From assembly GCF_031583575.1 (NCBI RefSeq), contig NZ_CP134146.1:1984001-2048000 (forward strand): 64,000 bases of DNA, read 5' to 3'. Shown here piece by piece: positions 45,122-54,901 of this stretch (its first letter is position 1; every line of letters begins with the position of its first letter). Below the pieces are notes generated by a model. The model was given only the letters and a program-made list of their open reading frames with translations. It did no database searches and was not told the origin of the DNA. The DNA comes from Thalassotalea nanhaiensis (lineage in GTDB: Bacteria > Pseudomonadota > Gammaproteobacteria > Enterobacterales > Alteromonadaceae). The position numbers were made by a program, and so were the translations under genes.

Positions 45122-46160
45122 GATTCACCTCACTTATATCATCTGTTGTGTTAGTTGATGAACCTGATATAAATATCGCCTCTTTTCTTCTAAACAAATT
45201 AGCGATTAAAAATAAAATGGCAATCAGCAGATTTGTGACAAAATAAATACCGATTGTCCAGTGGTGTAGGCTGGTTCTTGGACGATATGAGGATGTTTCA
45301 TAAAGCTCTTGTTCTAGCTCATCAATGGTATCGTATGCTTGGCTTAACTCAACTTTGTTGAGTGCTTGGAAGTTTTTTCCGCCAGTAATACTAGCAACTG
45401 TTTCTAGGGTTTTAATATCCATTTTATAGTCGCCCTCACTAGCAGGATCACCAACAGCGATGGTGTAAATCTTGATATTATTTTCGGCTGCTATTTCAGC
45501 GGCTTTAATTGGTGGCATGGCTGAGCCTGTATCCTCTCCATCGGTTAGGAGAATAAGTACTCGTTGCTTTTTACTGTCTTGTTTAAAAATATTAATTGCT
45601 AAGCCAATAGCATCACCAAATGTTGTTTTGAAACCAGCGTAGCCTAATTTAGTTTGGTTGAGTAGTTGCTGCCAAGTTGCAGTATCCTCGGTAAATGGCG
45701 CTTGTAAATAGGGAGCATCAGCAAAAAGGATTAAGCCTAATCGGTCATGTTGACGTCGGCTGGCAAACTCATTTAATACATTTTTGGCGGCTTCTAAACG
45801 GGTAATTTTATTCCCCGCTTCATCAGTAAAATCTTTTTCAGACATAGAGCCCGATAAATCAAGGGCAAACATAACTTCGCGTGCAGACTTCTTCTGCTCT
45901 ATAGGCTCTCCAACCCATTCAGGTTTGGCAATAGCTACTATTAAAGCAACCCAACCAATAACCAATAAAATACGCTGTAGCATGCGTCGATTAAGCTTCA
46001 CTGCTCCTTGCTTAGGTTGTTCTCCTGATAAAGCAGCCAAACGTTGAAAATAAGGTACTTGAATCGAATCTTTTTGCTCTTTATAGGTTGGGAACAACCA
46101 ATAAACAAGAAAAGGCAAAGCAATCAGGCTAAGCAACCAAGGGTAGGCGAGTTCAATCAT
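45114..46160 (-). CDS. vWA protein, BatA-like
   Basis: A 348-residue inner-membrane vWA protein: N-terminal YPWLLSLIALPFLVY, TM near 63-79, MIDAS D-L-S-G-S at 101-105, ILLTDGEDTGS, and a C-terminal TM (IGIYFVTNLLIAILFLIANL). The ATG at 46160 forms an ATGA overlap with the DUF4381 stop, and GGGGG precedes it, so the frame's extension to 46187 is rejected. It works with BatB and the MoxR ATPase in this operon type; the client is not known. Confidence 0.9.
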   Translation of the reverse strand: MIELAYPWLLSLIALPFLVYWLFPTYKEQKDSIQVPYFQRLAALSGEQPKQGAVKLNRRMLQRILLVIGWVALIVAIAKPEWVGEPIEQKKSAREVMFALDLSGSMSEKDFTDEAGNKITRLEAAKNVLNEFASRRQHDRLGLILFADAPYLQAPFTEDTATWQQLLNQTKLGYAGFKTTFGDAIGLAINIFKQDSKKQRVLILLTDGEDTGSAMPPIKAAEIAAENNIKIYTIAVGDPASEGDYKMDIKTLETVASITGGKNFQALNKVELSQAYDTIDELEQELYETSSYRPRTSLHHWTIGIYFVTNLLIAILFLIANLFRRKEAIFISGSSTNTTDDISEVNRA

Positions 46161-46663
46161 AATTCCCCCTGATGATATTTTATCCACTGACTAATTTGTT
46201 GTTTAAGCTCATTAAACTGCATGGTTGTTAACTCAGGTGTTGGGCTATAAGCTAGGTGGTTAAGTAATCCTGAAATAGGCGTTTTCGAAAACTCTGTTTG
46301 TGAACATTCTTGATCTAACCAAGTCTCCAAAGCCAAACCAGTAAGTTCAGCTACACTCTCTCTTTTATATGCATATATAGCTGTTTTTTTGAGTAAAATT
46401 GGCAGCTTTTGAAGATCTTCTGTGCTTTGTGTTAATAGGCTTAGTTGTAAATTTGCCCAGCGTCTGTAAGCATTATCCATATAATGTTTAAATACACGGT
46501 AAAAGCGATAACAAATAAATAGCACGAAAAGAAACAGTAATATTTGCCAACCGAGCGTTTCAGGCCACCAACTGATATTCTCTGGGCGTGATACTTCTAT
46601 AAATTCTTCAACCATGGGGTTGCCATTTTTGGGCGTAAACGAGTTACTTGCTTGCGTTTGCAT
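46157..46663 (-). CDS. DUF4381 membrane protein
   Basis: A 168-residue protein with one TM near 36-58 (LGWQILLFLFVLFICYRFYR) followed by a cytoplasmic helical domain including LPILLKKTAIYAYKRE. This is the DUF4381 family, found in MoxR/vWA operons between the DUF58 and vWA genes, exactly as here. Function unknown. Confidence 0.87.
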   Translation of the reverse strand: MQTQASNSFTPKNGNPMVEEFIEVSRPENISWWPETLGWQILLFLFVLFICYRFYRVFKHYMDNAYRRWANLQLSLLTQSTEDLQKLPILLKKTAIYAYKRESVAELTGLALETWLDQECSQTEFSKTPISGLLNHLAYSPTPELTTMQFNELKQQISQWIKYHQGEL

Positions 46664-46686
46664 TTTAAAAATTACTCCTGCTACCT

Positions 46687-47637
46687 TTATTCAACAACTA
46701 AACCTAACGCCTTCCTAAGCTGAGTTTCAGTAGGAAGTAAGGTGTTAAAAGGTAAAAGCGGTATTCGGTATTTACGTGCCGTTACTCTAAAGTTATCAAT
46801 TGCTTGCTTAACATCTTTCTGGAAGTCTTGTTTCAATTGGGATTTGTCAGAGGAAACTTCTATTTGCATAGCACCATCACTGACCACCATTTGCTTCATA
46901 CTCGCTAACTGATGTTCTAGTGGATCGGTAACATGACAGCAAATAATATCGTTGTGCTGGCTAATGTTTTTAACTAATTCTGCACATTTATCATTCCAAC
47001 CCATACCATCACTTATAAAAATAACTAAAGCATCGTGGCCAACAATTCTCATCGTCTGCTCAAACATGTTTTCCAATGACACACTGGCATTAGTATTAGC
47101 CACACCACTGTTTAATGCTTGATTTTGCTTACAAACTTCAGCTAAAAACTGCAATACATGGTGCTTACTGCGTTTGGGAAGAGTGGTCAGACAGTTTTGG
47201 CTATTAAAAACAATACCTCCGACTCGGTCCGTAGCTTCTAGCGTACGCCAAGCAACCAGGGCGGCGATTTCGGCTGCGATAACAGATTTTGTTTTGCCTT
47301 TGCTACCAAAGAACATAGATTGTCGTTGGTCGACCAACAAAAACACGTTGCGTTCGCGTTCCTCTGTATATACTTTTACGTGTGGTTTGCCAGTTCGCAT
47401 AGTAACTTTCCAGTCCATGGTGCGTATATCGTCACCCAACTGGTACTGGCGCATTTCTTCAAAATTTAAACCGCGACCTCTCAATTTAGATACATTTTTA
47501 CCTGCCAAAATACTGTTAATTGGCTGCTTGGGGTTAAATGAAAAGCCATGGGCTTTAAATTGTAGCCGTGTAAGTACATCTAAATTGGTATAGATATTAA
47601 GATCAAATTCATCTACTTTTTCTGGTGTTTTAGCCAT
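46687..47637 (-). CDS. DUF58 protein
   Basis: A 316-residue DUF58 protein with the core NVSKLRGRGLNFEEMRQYQL then GDDIRTMDWKVTMRTGKPHV and a degenerate vWA fold (LLVDQRQSMFFGS). It is always linked to MoxR ATPases in such operons and is thought to be an adaptor. 47 bases separate it from moxR; the following DUF4381 gene is 24 bases away. Confidence 0.93.
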   Translation of the reverse strand: MAKTPEKVDEFDLNIYTNLDVLTRLQFKAHGFSFNPKQPINSILAGKNVSKLRGRGLNFEEMRQYQLGDDIRTMDWKVTMRTGKPHVKVYTEERERNVFLLVDQRQSMFFGSKGKTKSVIAAEIAALVAWRTLEATDRVGGIVFNSQNCLTTLPKRSKHHVLQFLAEVCKQNQALNSGVANTNASVSLENMFEQTMRIVGHDALVIFISDGMGWNDKCAELVKNISQHNDIICCHVTDPLEHQLASMKQMVVSDGAMQIEVSSDKSQLKQDFQKDVKQAIDNFRVTARKYRIPLLPFNTLLPTETQLRKALGLVVE

Positions 47638-47683
47638 GTGTAGAGTCTCTCAGGTCATCATAAATAAGTAGTTAACTTGAAGG

Positions 47684-48652
47684 CTAAGCCACTGCAACTT
47701 GCTTTAATATTTCATCAATTACTTGGTCGGGCGTAACGCCTTCAGCAAGGGCATCATAGCTTAGCATCAACCTGTGACGTAACACGGCATGAACAACTTG
47801 GCGAATATCATCTGGATCGACAAACTCCTTATTGTTTAGCCAAGCCATTGCACGTGCGCTTTTATCTAATGCCAAACTTGCACGTGGGCTTGAACCTACG
47901 CGTATCCATTTTGATAAGGGTGAATCAGGGTAATTCTCTGGCTCACGTGTTGCAATAATAATAGACACCATGTAATCAAGCACTGAATCACTGCAATGAA
48001 TATCAAAGATTTGTTCTCGAGCGTCAAAAATACATTGTGGGTCAATTGGTTGAAATGATTCTTGGGTTGGCTTTTCTTCGCCACGAACCAATTTGATAAT
48101 TTGGGCTTCAGCAGCCTTATCAGGGTAATCCAAGTTAATTTTCATGAGAAAACGATCCATTTGAGCTTCAGGTAAAGGATAGGTTCCTTCTTGCTCTACT
48201 GGGTTTTGTGTTGCTAGGACCATAAATAGTTCGGGTAATTTATGGGTTTTACCAGCAACGGTAACTTGCCTTTCTTCCATAGCCTCTAGCAGGGCAGCTT
48301 GTACTTTTGCCGGAGAACGATTAATTTCATCTGCTAGCAACAAGTTGTTAAATATCGGTCCCTGTTGAAACGTCAGTGTTGGTTTTCCTTCAACTTCTTG
48401 ATAAACCTCTGTGCCCGTTACATCAGAAGGTAATAAATCAGGTGTAAACTGCACACGACCTAGGTCAACCGACAAGGCTTTAGCTAATGCTTTGATAGAA
48501 CGGGTTTTTGCTGTTCCAGGAAGGCCTTCTAACAGCACGTTACCATTAGTTAAAAGTGAAATTAATAAGGTTTTGACCATATGCTTTTGGCCAATAACAG
48601 ACTTTTCCATTTGGACTTGTAGTTGCTTGATGGTATTCAACGTATCGCTCAT
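47684..48652 (-). CDS. MoxR-family AAA+ ATPase
   Basis: A 322-residue AAA+ chaperone. Walker A is GLPGTAKT at 43-50, Walker B LLADEINRSPAKVQAALLEA, sensor 1 LATQNP, and the arginine-bearing PEAQMDRF motif. First gene of the operon moxR-DUF58-DUF4381-batA-batB-TPR-batD. The ATG at 48652 is preferred to 48673 because GGAGTAGCA precedes it. A strong inverted repeat 45 bases upstream may control the operon. Confidence 0.95.
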   Translation of the reverse strand: MSDTLNTIKQLQVQMEKSVIGQKHMVKTLLISLLTNGNVLLEGLPGTAKTRSIKALAKALSVDLGRVQFTPDLLPSDVTGTEVYQEVEGKPTLTFQQGPIFNNLLLADEINRSPAKVQAALLEAMEERQVTVAGKTHKLPELFMVLATQNPVEQEGTYPLPEAQMDRFLMKINLDYPDKAAEAQIIKLVRGEEKPTQESFQPIDPQCIFDAREQIFDIHCSDSVLDYMVSIIIATREPENYPDSPLSKWIRVGSSPRASLALDKSARAMAWLNNKEFVDPDDIRQVVHAVLRHRLMLSYDALAEGVTPDQVIDEILKQVAVA

Positions 48653-48696
48653 TGCTACTCCTAAATAAAACAAAATATTGCTATTAATCTTAAACT

Positions 48697-48722
48697 GTCA
48701 TAGTTAAATTAATAACTATGAC
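48697..48722. promoter_or_regulatory. Inverted repeat upstream of the MoxR/Bat operon
   Basis: Perfect 10-bp arms GTCATAGTTA / TAACTATGAC with a 6-nt AT spacer, 45 bases upstream of the moxR start. It lacks a T tract, so an operator is more likely than a terminator. Confidence 0.45.
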
Positions 48723-48751
48723 AAATAATGATTTGTTTAAAAACTTAATAG

Positions 48752-48778
48752 AAAGCTTACTGCATAGCAGTAAGCTTT
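48752..48778 (-). terminator. Hairpin after the DUF1254 gene
   Basis: A 12-bp stem, AAAGCTTACTGC / GCAGTAAGCTTT with a 3-nt loop, 15 bases after the minus-strand stop at 48793. The following T-rich stretch is imperfect (TCTATTAAGTTTTT), but the stem is strong. Confidence 0.7.
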
Positions 48779-48792
48779 TATTAATTATTGAA

Positions 48793-49815
48793 TTACTTCT
48801 GTGCTTTAACAGCAGAGATGATTGGGTCTTCAGGAGCATCCATAACTTTTTGGTTCACACCATAATGACGACTGGTAAATGTAAAGTCAGTGCCTTTGGT
48901 ATCGATGTTATTTTTAGCATTGTCACCACAGTTAAATGAAACGGTAATAGTGCCATCGGCGTTCTTATCCCATCGATGAGAGTTAATATTGTTAACCCCT
49001 TCCATTAAGTATTTGCTGCTGTCATAAGCGGTAATTGAAGTGAAAAACGCGTTCTTAGGATCTTCAAAGGTTGATGTATAACAAATACTTGCTTTCATTT
49101 TTGGACTGTTTGCGTATTTATTGCCCACCATAGCTTCAGGGCTTGCGCCACCCCAGCCAGCCGCATTTTCTAAGTTCCACTGATGTAGGTCGGTAACTGT
49201 ATCTGAGGTGCGTGGAAAGGTATAAGTAAACTTACTCAAATTATTTACTTCTTCGGTGTACTTTTTAACCCACGCCTCTACTTCTTCGTAGTTGTATGGT
49301 TGCACTTGGTAGTCGACTGCATAGTTAAACTGGCTAACATCCACTTTTTCCAATTCTGCACGAGCTGCTTCAATGCCGTTTTCAGTACCTGAGCGATAAA
49401 TAAAGAATGCGTAGTCTGATTCAATCGGTAAATTATAGTTGCCATCTTCAACGACATAATGCTGGCCATGACCACGCTCAGTTACTACTTGCACAGCCAT
49501 GTAGTTATCTGTTTCAGGGATGTTAAAGGTTACTTTACCGTCTACCGCTTTTACAATTGCAATACCGTAAAGAGTATCATCGTTCATTTGTACAGTTGGT
49601 GCATCCTTTCCACGAGGCGGTAAGCCTTTCATTTTTGCAAATTGCTTGTTTGCCCCCAATGCTACCCAATTACGAAAATTACGAGCAGTCTCCGCATGAG
49701 TGAAATTATCTTCAGTCACAGTTAATGATTTTGCTTGCTCTGAGCTGGCGATTGGAGTGTAAATTGAGAAAACTGTAGTAATAGATAATGCAATAATAGA
49801 AGTCTTAAAGTTCAT
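48793..49815 (-). CDS. Secreted DUF1254/DUF1214-like protein
   Basis: A 340-residue protein with a signal peptide (MNFKTSIIALSITTVFSIYT, cleavage near SSEQA). The sequences MNDDTLYGIAIVKAVDGKVT, DNYMAVQVV and FFTSITAYDSSKYLMEGV plus DGTITVSFNC are the DUF1254/DUF1214 pattern. The family is periplasmic and widely distributed, without a settled reaction. A weak ribosome site AAGGT precedes the ATG. It is divergent from the LysR gene, which is a likely regulator. Confidence 0.78.
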   Translation of the reverse strand: MNFKTSIIALSITTVFSIYTPIASSEQAKSLTVTEDNFTHAETARNFRNWVALGANKQFAKMKGLPPRGKDAPTVQMNDDTLYGIAIVKAVDGKVTFNIPETDNYMAVQVVTERGHGQHYVVEDGNYNLPIESDYAFFIYRSGTENGIEAARAELEKVDVSQFNYAVDYQVQPYNYEEVEAWVKKYTEEVNNLSKFTYTFPRTSDTVTDLHQWNLENAAGWGGASPEAMVGNKYANSPKMKASICYTSTFEDPKNAFFTSITAYDSSKYLMEGVNNINSHRWDKNADGTITVSFNCGDNAKNNIDTKGTDFTFTSRHYGVNQKVMDAPEDPIISAVKAQK

Positions 49816-49876
49816 GTGGTTACCTTTTTAAAAGCTTAAGTAATTGATATTCATACTAAACTATAGTGTAGTTTTT

Positions 49877-49900
49877 CACGAATGCCATAAAAATTTCGTG
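49877..49900. promoter_or_regulatory. Possible LysR-type operator
   Basis: Inverted repeat CACGAA / TTCGTG with a 12-nt spacer, in the 288-base region between the DUF1254 gene and the divergent LysR gene. Dyads of this size in divergent LysR promoters are commonly the regulator's site. Confidence 0.35.
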
Positions 49901-50103
49901 CACTAAAAATTGAATATAAAAATCCTATCAGATGCTTAAATCCTTCAAGAGTATAGCCCTTGAATTTTCTTTAAACAGTCAACCTTTTCAGGATTGTAAA
50001 GTTCAATATTTGTTCAGATGGGGCTAGTATAGATACTTTTGATTTATTCGTAAAATGAGTTATTCTTATTTATCAATATAACCAAATGGAATAGTGGGTA
50101 AGA

Positions 50104-51042
50104 GTGGAAAGTGAACAAATACTATCCAGAATAGATTTAAATTTACTAATAGCGTTAAGTGTATTGTTAAAAGAGCGCAATGTGAGTAGGGCTGCTGATA
50201 AATTGTTTATCAGTCAACCAGCGATGAGCAAAACTTTACAAAGGCTCAGGGACACATTTGACGATCCAATGTTTTATCGAACTAGCGACGGCATGATGCC
50301 TACAGAGAAGGCGCAATACATTGGTAAACAATTGCCTTATATTATTGCCAGATTGGAAAAGCTAGTTAGTTCACCTGATTTTAGTGCGGCTTTATGTGAT
50401 AAAACCTTTTCAGTATCTATTCCACCATTATTAGCTCATGGCTGCATTTTAAATTTATATGAACGTCTCGCTATTGATGCTCCAAATGTCAGCATTAGTG
50501 AGCATCCTCCCATGTCTAATCCATTTCAGTTATTGGAGAGTGGAGAATTAGATTTTGCGGTTTATTCAACTAATGATGTGCCTGCATTATTTAATGCGAC
50601 TTACATAGGAAATGTTGACTTAAGTATCTATGCTGGGCCACGACACTCGTTGACCTTAAAAGATAAGGTTACTTTAGAGGATTGTTTACAATACAAATTT
50701 GTAAATTTAATTGTGGAGTCACGCTCAAAGATGAGTTTTTCTCACCCAGTAGATAACTTGCTTATCAAAAAAGGAGTAGAGCGTAAGATTAAGTTTGCAA
50801 GTCACCAATTACAAGTGCTAGTTGATATCTTACAAACAACAGATAATTTACTTATAGGCCCAGCAAAATTTACTTCACAACTAAATACTGTTACTAATTA
50901 TGTTCCTGTTTTTAACTTTGGTTTACCCGAAAGGGAACGGATAAAATTCTATTTACTCGAGCATAAGCGTACACAGGAAAGTGCAGCTCATGCTTGGTTT
51001 AAACAATTATTAATAGATAGTTTATCAAACTTTAATCGTTAA
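50104..51042 (+). CDS. LysR-family transcriptional regulator
   Basis: A 312-residue LysR regulator. The winged HTH (LNLLIALSVLLKERNVSRAA then LFISQPAMSKTLQRLRDTFD) is in the first 65 residues, followed by the periplasmic-binding-like effector domain (SVSIPPLLAHG through PVFNFGLP). The GTG start at 50104 lies 11 bases into a weak GGTAAGA. It is divergent from the DUF1254 gene, the probable target. Confidence 0.92.
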   Translation: MESEQILSRIDLNLLIALSVLLKERNVSRAADKLFISQPAMSKTLQRLRDTFDDPMFYRTSDGMMPTEKAQYIGKQLPYIIARLEKLVSSPDFSAALCDKTFSVSIPPLLAHGCILNLYERLAIDAPNVSISEHPPMSNPFQLLESGELDFAVYSTNDVPALFNATYIGNVDLSIYAGPRHSLTLKDKVTLEDCLQYKFVNLIVESRSKMSFSHPVDNLLIKKGVERKIKFASHQLQVLVDILQTTDNLLIGPAKFTSQLNTVTNYVPVFNFGLPERERIKFYLLEHKRTQESAAHAWFKQLLIDSLSNFNR

Positions 51043-51128
51043 CAATTTAAGAGGTTGAAGCCGTATGATTGTTTAAGTTACGAGGGATCCTAGCTTCGTA
51101 CTCTAGTTATACCAATAAAGCAAAGCCA

Positions 51129-52148
51129 TCATATCAATTTCGCTTTAGCTTGTTTTCTATAATAGCTAGGTGAATGATTTGTTTTTCGAAGAAAGAAATG
51201 ATTAAAGGCACTGTGTTCTGAATAACCTAGTGATAACCCTATTTGATTAATCGATAATTTATTCTCAGAAAGCAGAGATTTTGCAATATATAACAAAACT
51301 TCTTCTTTAACTTTTCTAAAGCTTAAGCCTAATTTTGCTAATCTACGCTTTAATGTGCTGATTGACATAAATAATTCTTTAGCAATAACTTCGCTGGATA
51401 ACATATTATCGCTGAGGTTTTTCATGATCAGAATTCTGACCTTTGCTTCAAAACATTCTTCTATCACCATTTTATCTATTATTTGATCTGCAATAGGCTT
51501 AATAACATTGATTAAGTTCTCATTTACAGAGCTATATCGACGTAACAGTAATTTGGTTTCTATATCAAAACTATTATAGGGTTGATTGAAAAATAAGTTT
51601 TCACCAAACACTTCAGTTAACGGTGTAATATCAGTAGGTGCTGGATTTGAAAAGCATACTTTAAGTGGTTTCCAATCAAAGTCTAATTTTTGCGATATTT
51701 GATCGACAAACCAAGCCAATGTCCACTCGTTGTCATGTCTGTGAGAATTCTTCGTAGGAATTGAGTCGCTATATCTGAAACTCATATACGATTTTTTGGG
51801 TAGCAGTTCTAATTTTGCCGGTCGATACAGTATTGGGTAGTACTTTATCGATGTTTCTAAAAACGTCTTTATGGTGTTTGACTGTTCCAACAGATAACCA
51901 TAAATCCCAAGGTCTTTGATAAGAGTGCCTTTGGCAAGTTTAATGCCTATATGATGATCAGATGTTATATCCTCCAATACGCTCAGTATTACTTCCAACT
52001 CATCAATTGATATTTCAGCACTGTTAGTAAGCATAGACTCGAAATGCTTTGGCAGTTTATTTTGTAAAACCTCGCAATCAATACCTACATTTTCAAGTAA
52101 CTGCAGTAACCACTTTTCATTTTTTTCTATTTGAGAATTAGGGCTCAT
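51129..52148 (-). CDS. AraC-family transcriptional regulator
   Basis: A 339-residue AraC regulator with the N-terminal sensing domain of the arabinose-binding-like (OruR/PF12625) type and a C-terminal pair of HTH motifs (VIAKELFMSISTLKRRLAKL, LSINQIGLSLGYSEHSAFNH). A FFLRKTNHSPSYYRK tail is typical. It is divergent from the TonB receptor 190 bases away, so it may control uptake of the receptor's ligand. Confidence 0.92.
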   Translation of the reverse strand: MSPNSQIEKNEKWLLQLLENVGIDCEVLQNKLPKHFESMLTNSAEISIDELEVILSVLEDITSDHHIGIKLAKGTLIKDLGIYGYLLEQSNTIKTFLETSIKYYPILYRPAKLELLPKKSYMSFRYSDSIPTKNSHRHDNEWTLAWFVDQISQKLDFDWKPLKVCFSNPAPTDITPLTEVFGENLFFNQPYNSFDIETKLLLRRYSSVNENLINVIKPIADQIIDKMVIEECFEAKVRILIMKNLSDNMLSSEVIAKELFMSISTLKRRLAKLGLSFRKVKEEVLLYIAKSLLSENKLSINQIGLSLGYSEHSAFNHFFLRKTNHSPSYYRKQAKAKLI

Positions 52149-52339
52149 AAAATTCCAATGTTTTGAAATCGACTCATCTTTTATATTTTAGCGTTGATTG
52201 AGCTGTTTTATCAAGTTTTCAGTGCGTTGCCTTGTTATTAATACCCTTGGTTACAAAAAATCACGCATAACAACAATTTAATTATAAGTGTGAACATCGT
52301 TAAAAGTCGCTATTACACAGATTTGAGGAAGTACTAGAA

Positions 52340-54709
52340 ATGAAAAAAACGCTAACAGCCGTATCTATCGCTCTTGCATTAAATTCAATTGGTGTTTACG
52401 CAGCAGTGAGTATAGAAAGCACTGCTACTCCGAATACAAGAAGCATTGAAGTAATTGAAGTAAAAGCCCAAAAAAGAACACAGAACGTGCAAGAAGTAGG
52501 TATTGCCGTATCCGCTTTCTCAGGGGATGACTTACGTTCTATGGGGATCACTCAATCAAATGAAATCGCTGCACAAGTACCCAATGTTACAATTGGCAAT
52601 AATGGCGGCTCTGATGGCTTACCTTTATTTTTTATCCGCGGTGTTGGTTTAACTGACTTTTCCAATGCGAACTCTGGGCCTATTGCCATTTATTCTAACG
52701 ATGTATATTTAAAAGCTCCTCGCAGCCAAAATTTTGCGTTATTTGATATTGAAAGTGTCGAAGTTTTAAAAGGGCCACAAGGAACATTATTCGGTCGAAA
52801 CACATCTGGTGGTGCCATTTTATTTAATTCAGTCAAACCTACCGATGATTTTGAAGGAAACATTAACATTGATGCTGGCAGTTTTGGCACCTATGCCGTA
52901 GAAGGGGGGATTGGGGGCGCATTAACCGAAAACTTAAATGCTCGCCTTGCTGCTAGGTACTCTGAGAGTGAAGGTCATCAAGATAATTTATTCACTGGCG
53001 ACACACAAGCTCAACCAAAAAAATGGGCTGCTCGTACAACGTTTATATATGAAGTCAGTGCAGACTTAAATATTACCGCAACCTTGGAAGCAGGTTCAAA
53101 AGATGGTGCTAACACCGCAGGTAAGTTTAGAGGAATAATTGACCCTGCCACAGGGGGGCTTTGTTCTCCAAAGCATTCGCAAACTTATACATGTATGAAT
53201 GCATTAGGAGAGTTTCCTGTATCTGACGATCCATTAGAAGTAGAAAACAACTTGGTAATGGACCACACCGAAGATTACTCTTCGGCAACATTACGCTTAG
53301 ATTGGGATTTAACCGACAATATCAGTTTTGTATCGATATCAAACTATATGGAGTTAGAAGCATTTCAAGCGGATGATACTGATGGTGGGTCAACTCAAAT
53401 ATTGGAGTTATTTTTAGATGAAGAGTCTGATCAAGTAACACAAGAGTTGCAGTTGTTAGGTCAATACGACGATAGCTCTTGGGTTTTAGGTATGTATTAC
53501 TTAAAGGATTCAGCTAAAGCAAATCATGATTATGCCATTTTACAAGAGTTTGCCCCTATATTTAACAGTATACCTACAGACACACTCGTTGATTATGTGC
53601 AAGGTGCTTTAGGTGGCTTGTATGGCTTAGCTGGTTCAACCGGTGTATTTAATGAAATATATGATCAGGAAGTGGAAAGTGTTTCAATTTTTGGTCAATA
53701 CGAAACTAAATTATCTGAAAAATGGAACTTAACCATTGGTGCCCGTTATACCGACGAAAAAACTACAATGTTATTAGACACAGTATTGGATGCTAATTTA
53801 TTACCTTTCGATGTAAATGGTGACGGTAGTGCTGATATGTTTTTGAGAGGAGCAATACCGGTAGTTCATTTAGATGATGAAGTGTCTGATTCAAATTTAT
53901 CGGGTAAAGTCGGTTTAAATTACCAAATTGATGAAAACGTCATGCTTTACTCTTCAGTGAGTACAGCATTTAAAGCACCAGGCTTTAATACCTCTGCAGT
54001 GTTTTCTAATAATGAAGCAAAATCGTTTGATTCAGAAGAAGTTACAGCCTATGAGTTTGGTGTTAAATCTGACTTGTTAGACAATCAACTAAGGGTAAAT
54101 GCCAGTATTTTTAGTTACGATTATGAGAATATGCAAGTGTATACTTCTCGCGTTACTCAAAGTGGAGTTCCTGCTCGTTTTATAGATAACGCCGCCGAAG
54201 GTGAGTACCAAGGTGCGGAATTAGAAGTTATCACTATGCTTACCGAAGATCTAAAATTCCAGTTTGGTTTTGGTTATATTGATGCTGAACTAAAAGACTT
54301 TTTAAGCGAAACATCAGTTGACCCAGTAACTGGAGTACCTGTAGTTGAAGATTTATCTGGCGCAACAACAGCATTTACGCCTGAGTATACTGCTAATGTT
54401 ATGCTTAACTATTACTGGGAAATGCAAGTTGGGCTCGTTGATTTCCAAGTAGATTATAGCTGGCAAGATGAGGTTTATCACAATACCGACAATACGCCTT
54501 ACAAAATGACCGATGCTTATGGGTTGTTAAATGCACGCGTTATGTGGACCAATGAAGAAACAGATTTAAGTCTTTCTGTTTGGGCAAAAAACATTACTGA
54601 TGAAGAATACGTTTCTTACACTTCTGGCTTGGAATCATTAGGGATCCTTAATGACTCTATTGGGTTGCCAAGAACAGTGGGTGTTTCTCTTTCTTATCAA
54701 TTTAATTAA
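52340..54709 (+). CDS. TonB-dependent outer-membrane receptor
   Basis: A 789-residue receptor with signal peptide (MKKTLTAVSIALALNSIGVY), TonB-box-like IEVIEVKAQ, a plug domain with LPLFFIRGVGLTDFSNANSG and VEVLKGPQGTLFGRNTSGGA, and a 22-strand barrel ending in an aromatic-rich strand (PRTVGVSLSYQFN). The pattern is that of the sugar/steroid-type receptors of marine Alteromonadales rather than classic siderophore receptors; the ligand is unknown. GAGGAAGTACTAGAA gives a good ribosome site. A terminator follows. Confidence 0.93.
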   Translation: MKKTLTAVSIALALNSIGVYAAVSIESTATPNTRSIEVIEVKAQKRTQNVQEVGIAVSAFSGDDLRSMGITQSNEIAAQVPNVTIGNNGGSDGLPLFFIRGVGLTDFSNANSGPIAIYSNDVYLKAPRSQNFALFDIESVEVLKGPQGTLFGRNTSGGAILFNSVKPTDDFEGNINIDAGSFGTYAVEGGIGGALTENLNARLAARYSESEGHQDNLFTGDTQAQPKKWAARTTFIYEVSADLNITATLEAGSKDGANTAGKFRGIIDPATGGLCSPKHSQTYTCMNALGEFPVSDDPLEVENNLVMDHTEDYSSATLRLDWDLTDNISFVSISNYMELEAFQADDTDGGSTQILELFLDEESDQVTQELQLLGQYDDSSWVLGMYYLKDSAKANHDYAILQEFAPIFNSIPTDTLVDYVQGALGGLYGLAGSTGVFNEIYDQEVESVSIFGQYETKLSEKWNLTIGARYTDEKTTMLLDTVLDANLLPFDVNGDGSADMFLRGAIPVVHLDDEVSDSNLSGKVGLNYQIDENVMLYSSVSTAFKAPGFNTSAVFSNNEAKSFDSEEVTAYEFGVKSDLLDNQLRVNASIFSYDYENMQVYTSRVTQSGVPARFIDNAAEGEYQGAELEVITMLTEDLKFQFGFGYIDAELKDFLSETSVDPVTGVPVVEDLSGATTAFTPEYTANVMLNYYWEMQVGLVDFQVDYSWQDEVYHNTDNTPYKMTDAYGLLNARVMWTNEETDLSLSVWAKNITDEEYVSYTSGLESLGILNDSIGLPRTVGVSLSYQFN

Positions 54710-54730
54710 CTGCAATAAAGGTTTAACTGA

Positions 54731-54758
54731 AAGTGCTGATATATAGTCAGCATTTTTT
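54731..54758 (+). terminator. Terminator after the TonB receptor
   Basis: Stem AAGTGCTGA / TCAGCATTT (one G-T pair) with a 7-nt loop running into TTTTT, 21 bases after the stop. Confidence 0.85.
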
Positions 54759-54901
54759 ATAAGTTCATTGCTTGACCTTATTTAGAGCTAATTTATCAAT
54801 TAAGCATAAATTTAGCCTATATACTTATTCAAGTTACATTATTTATCTTCAAACTTTATTAGATGCTTGGTTAAGTGACATATAGATTGTAAAGGAAGAG
54901 T

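Noticed and set aside
47174-47593. 139-codon plus-strand frame inside the DUF58 gene
   Set aside because: It is antisense to a well-conserved DUF58 protein and reads as a shadow of its codons, without a family-like sequence.
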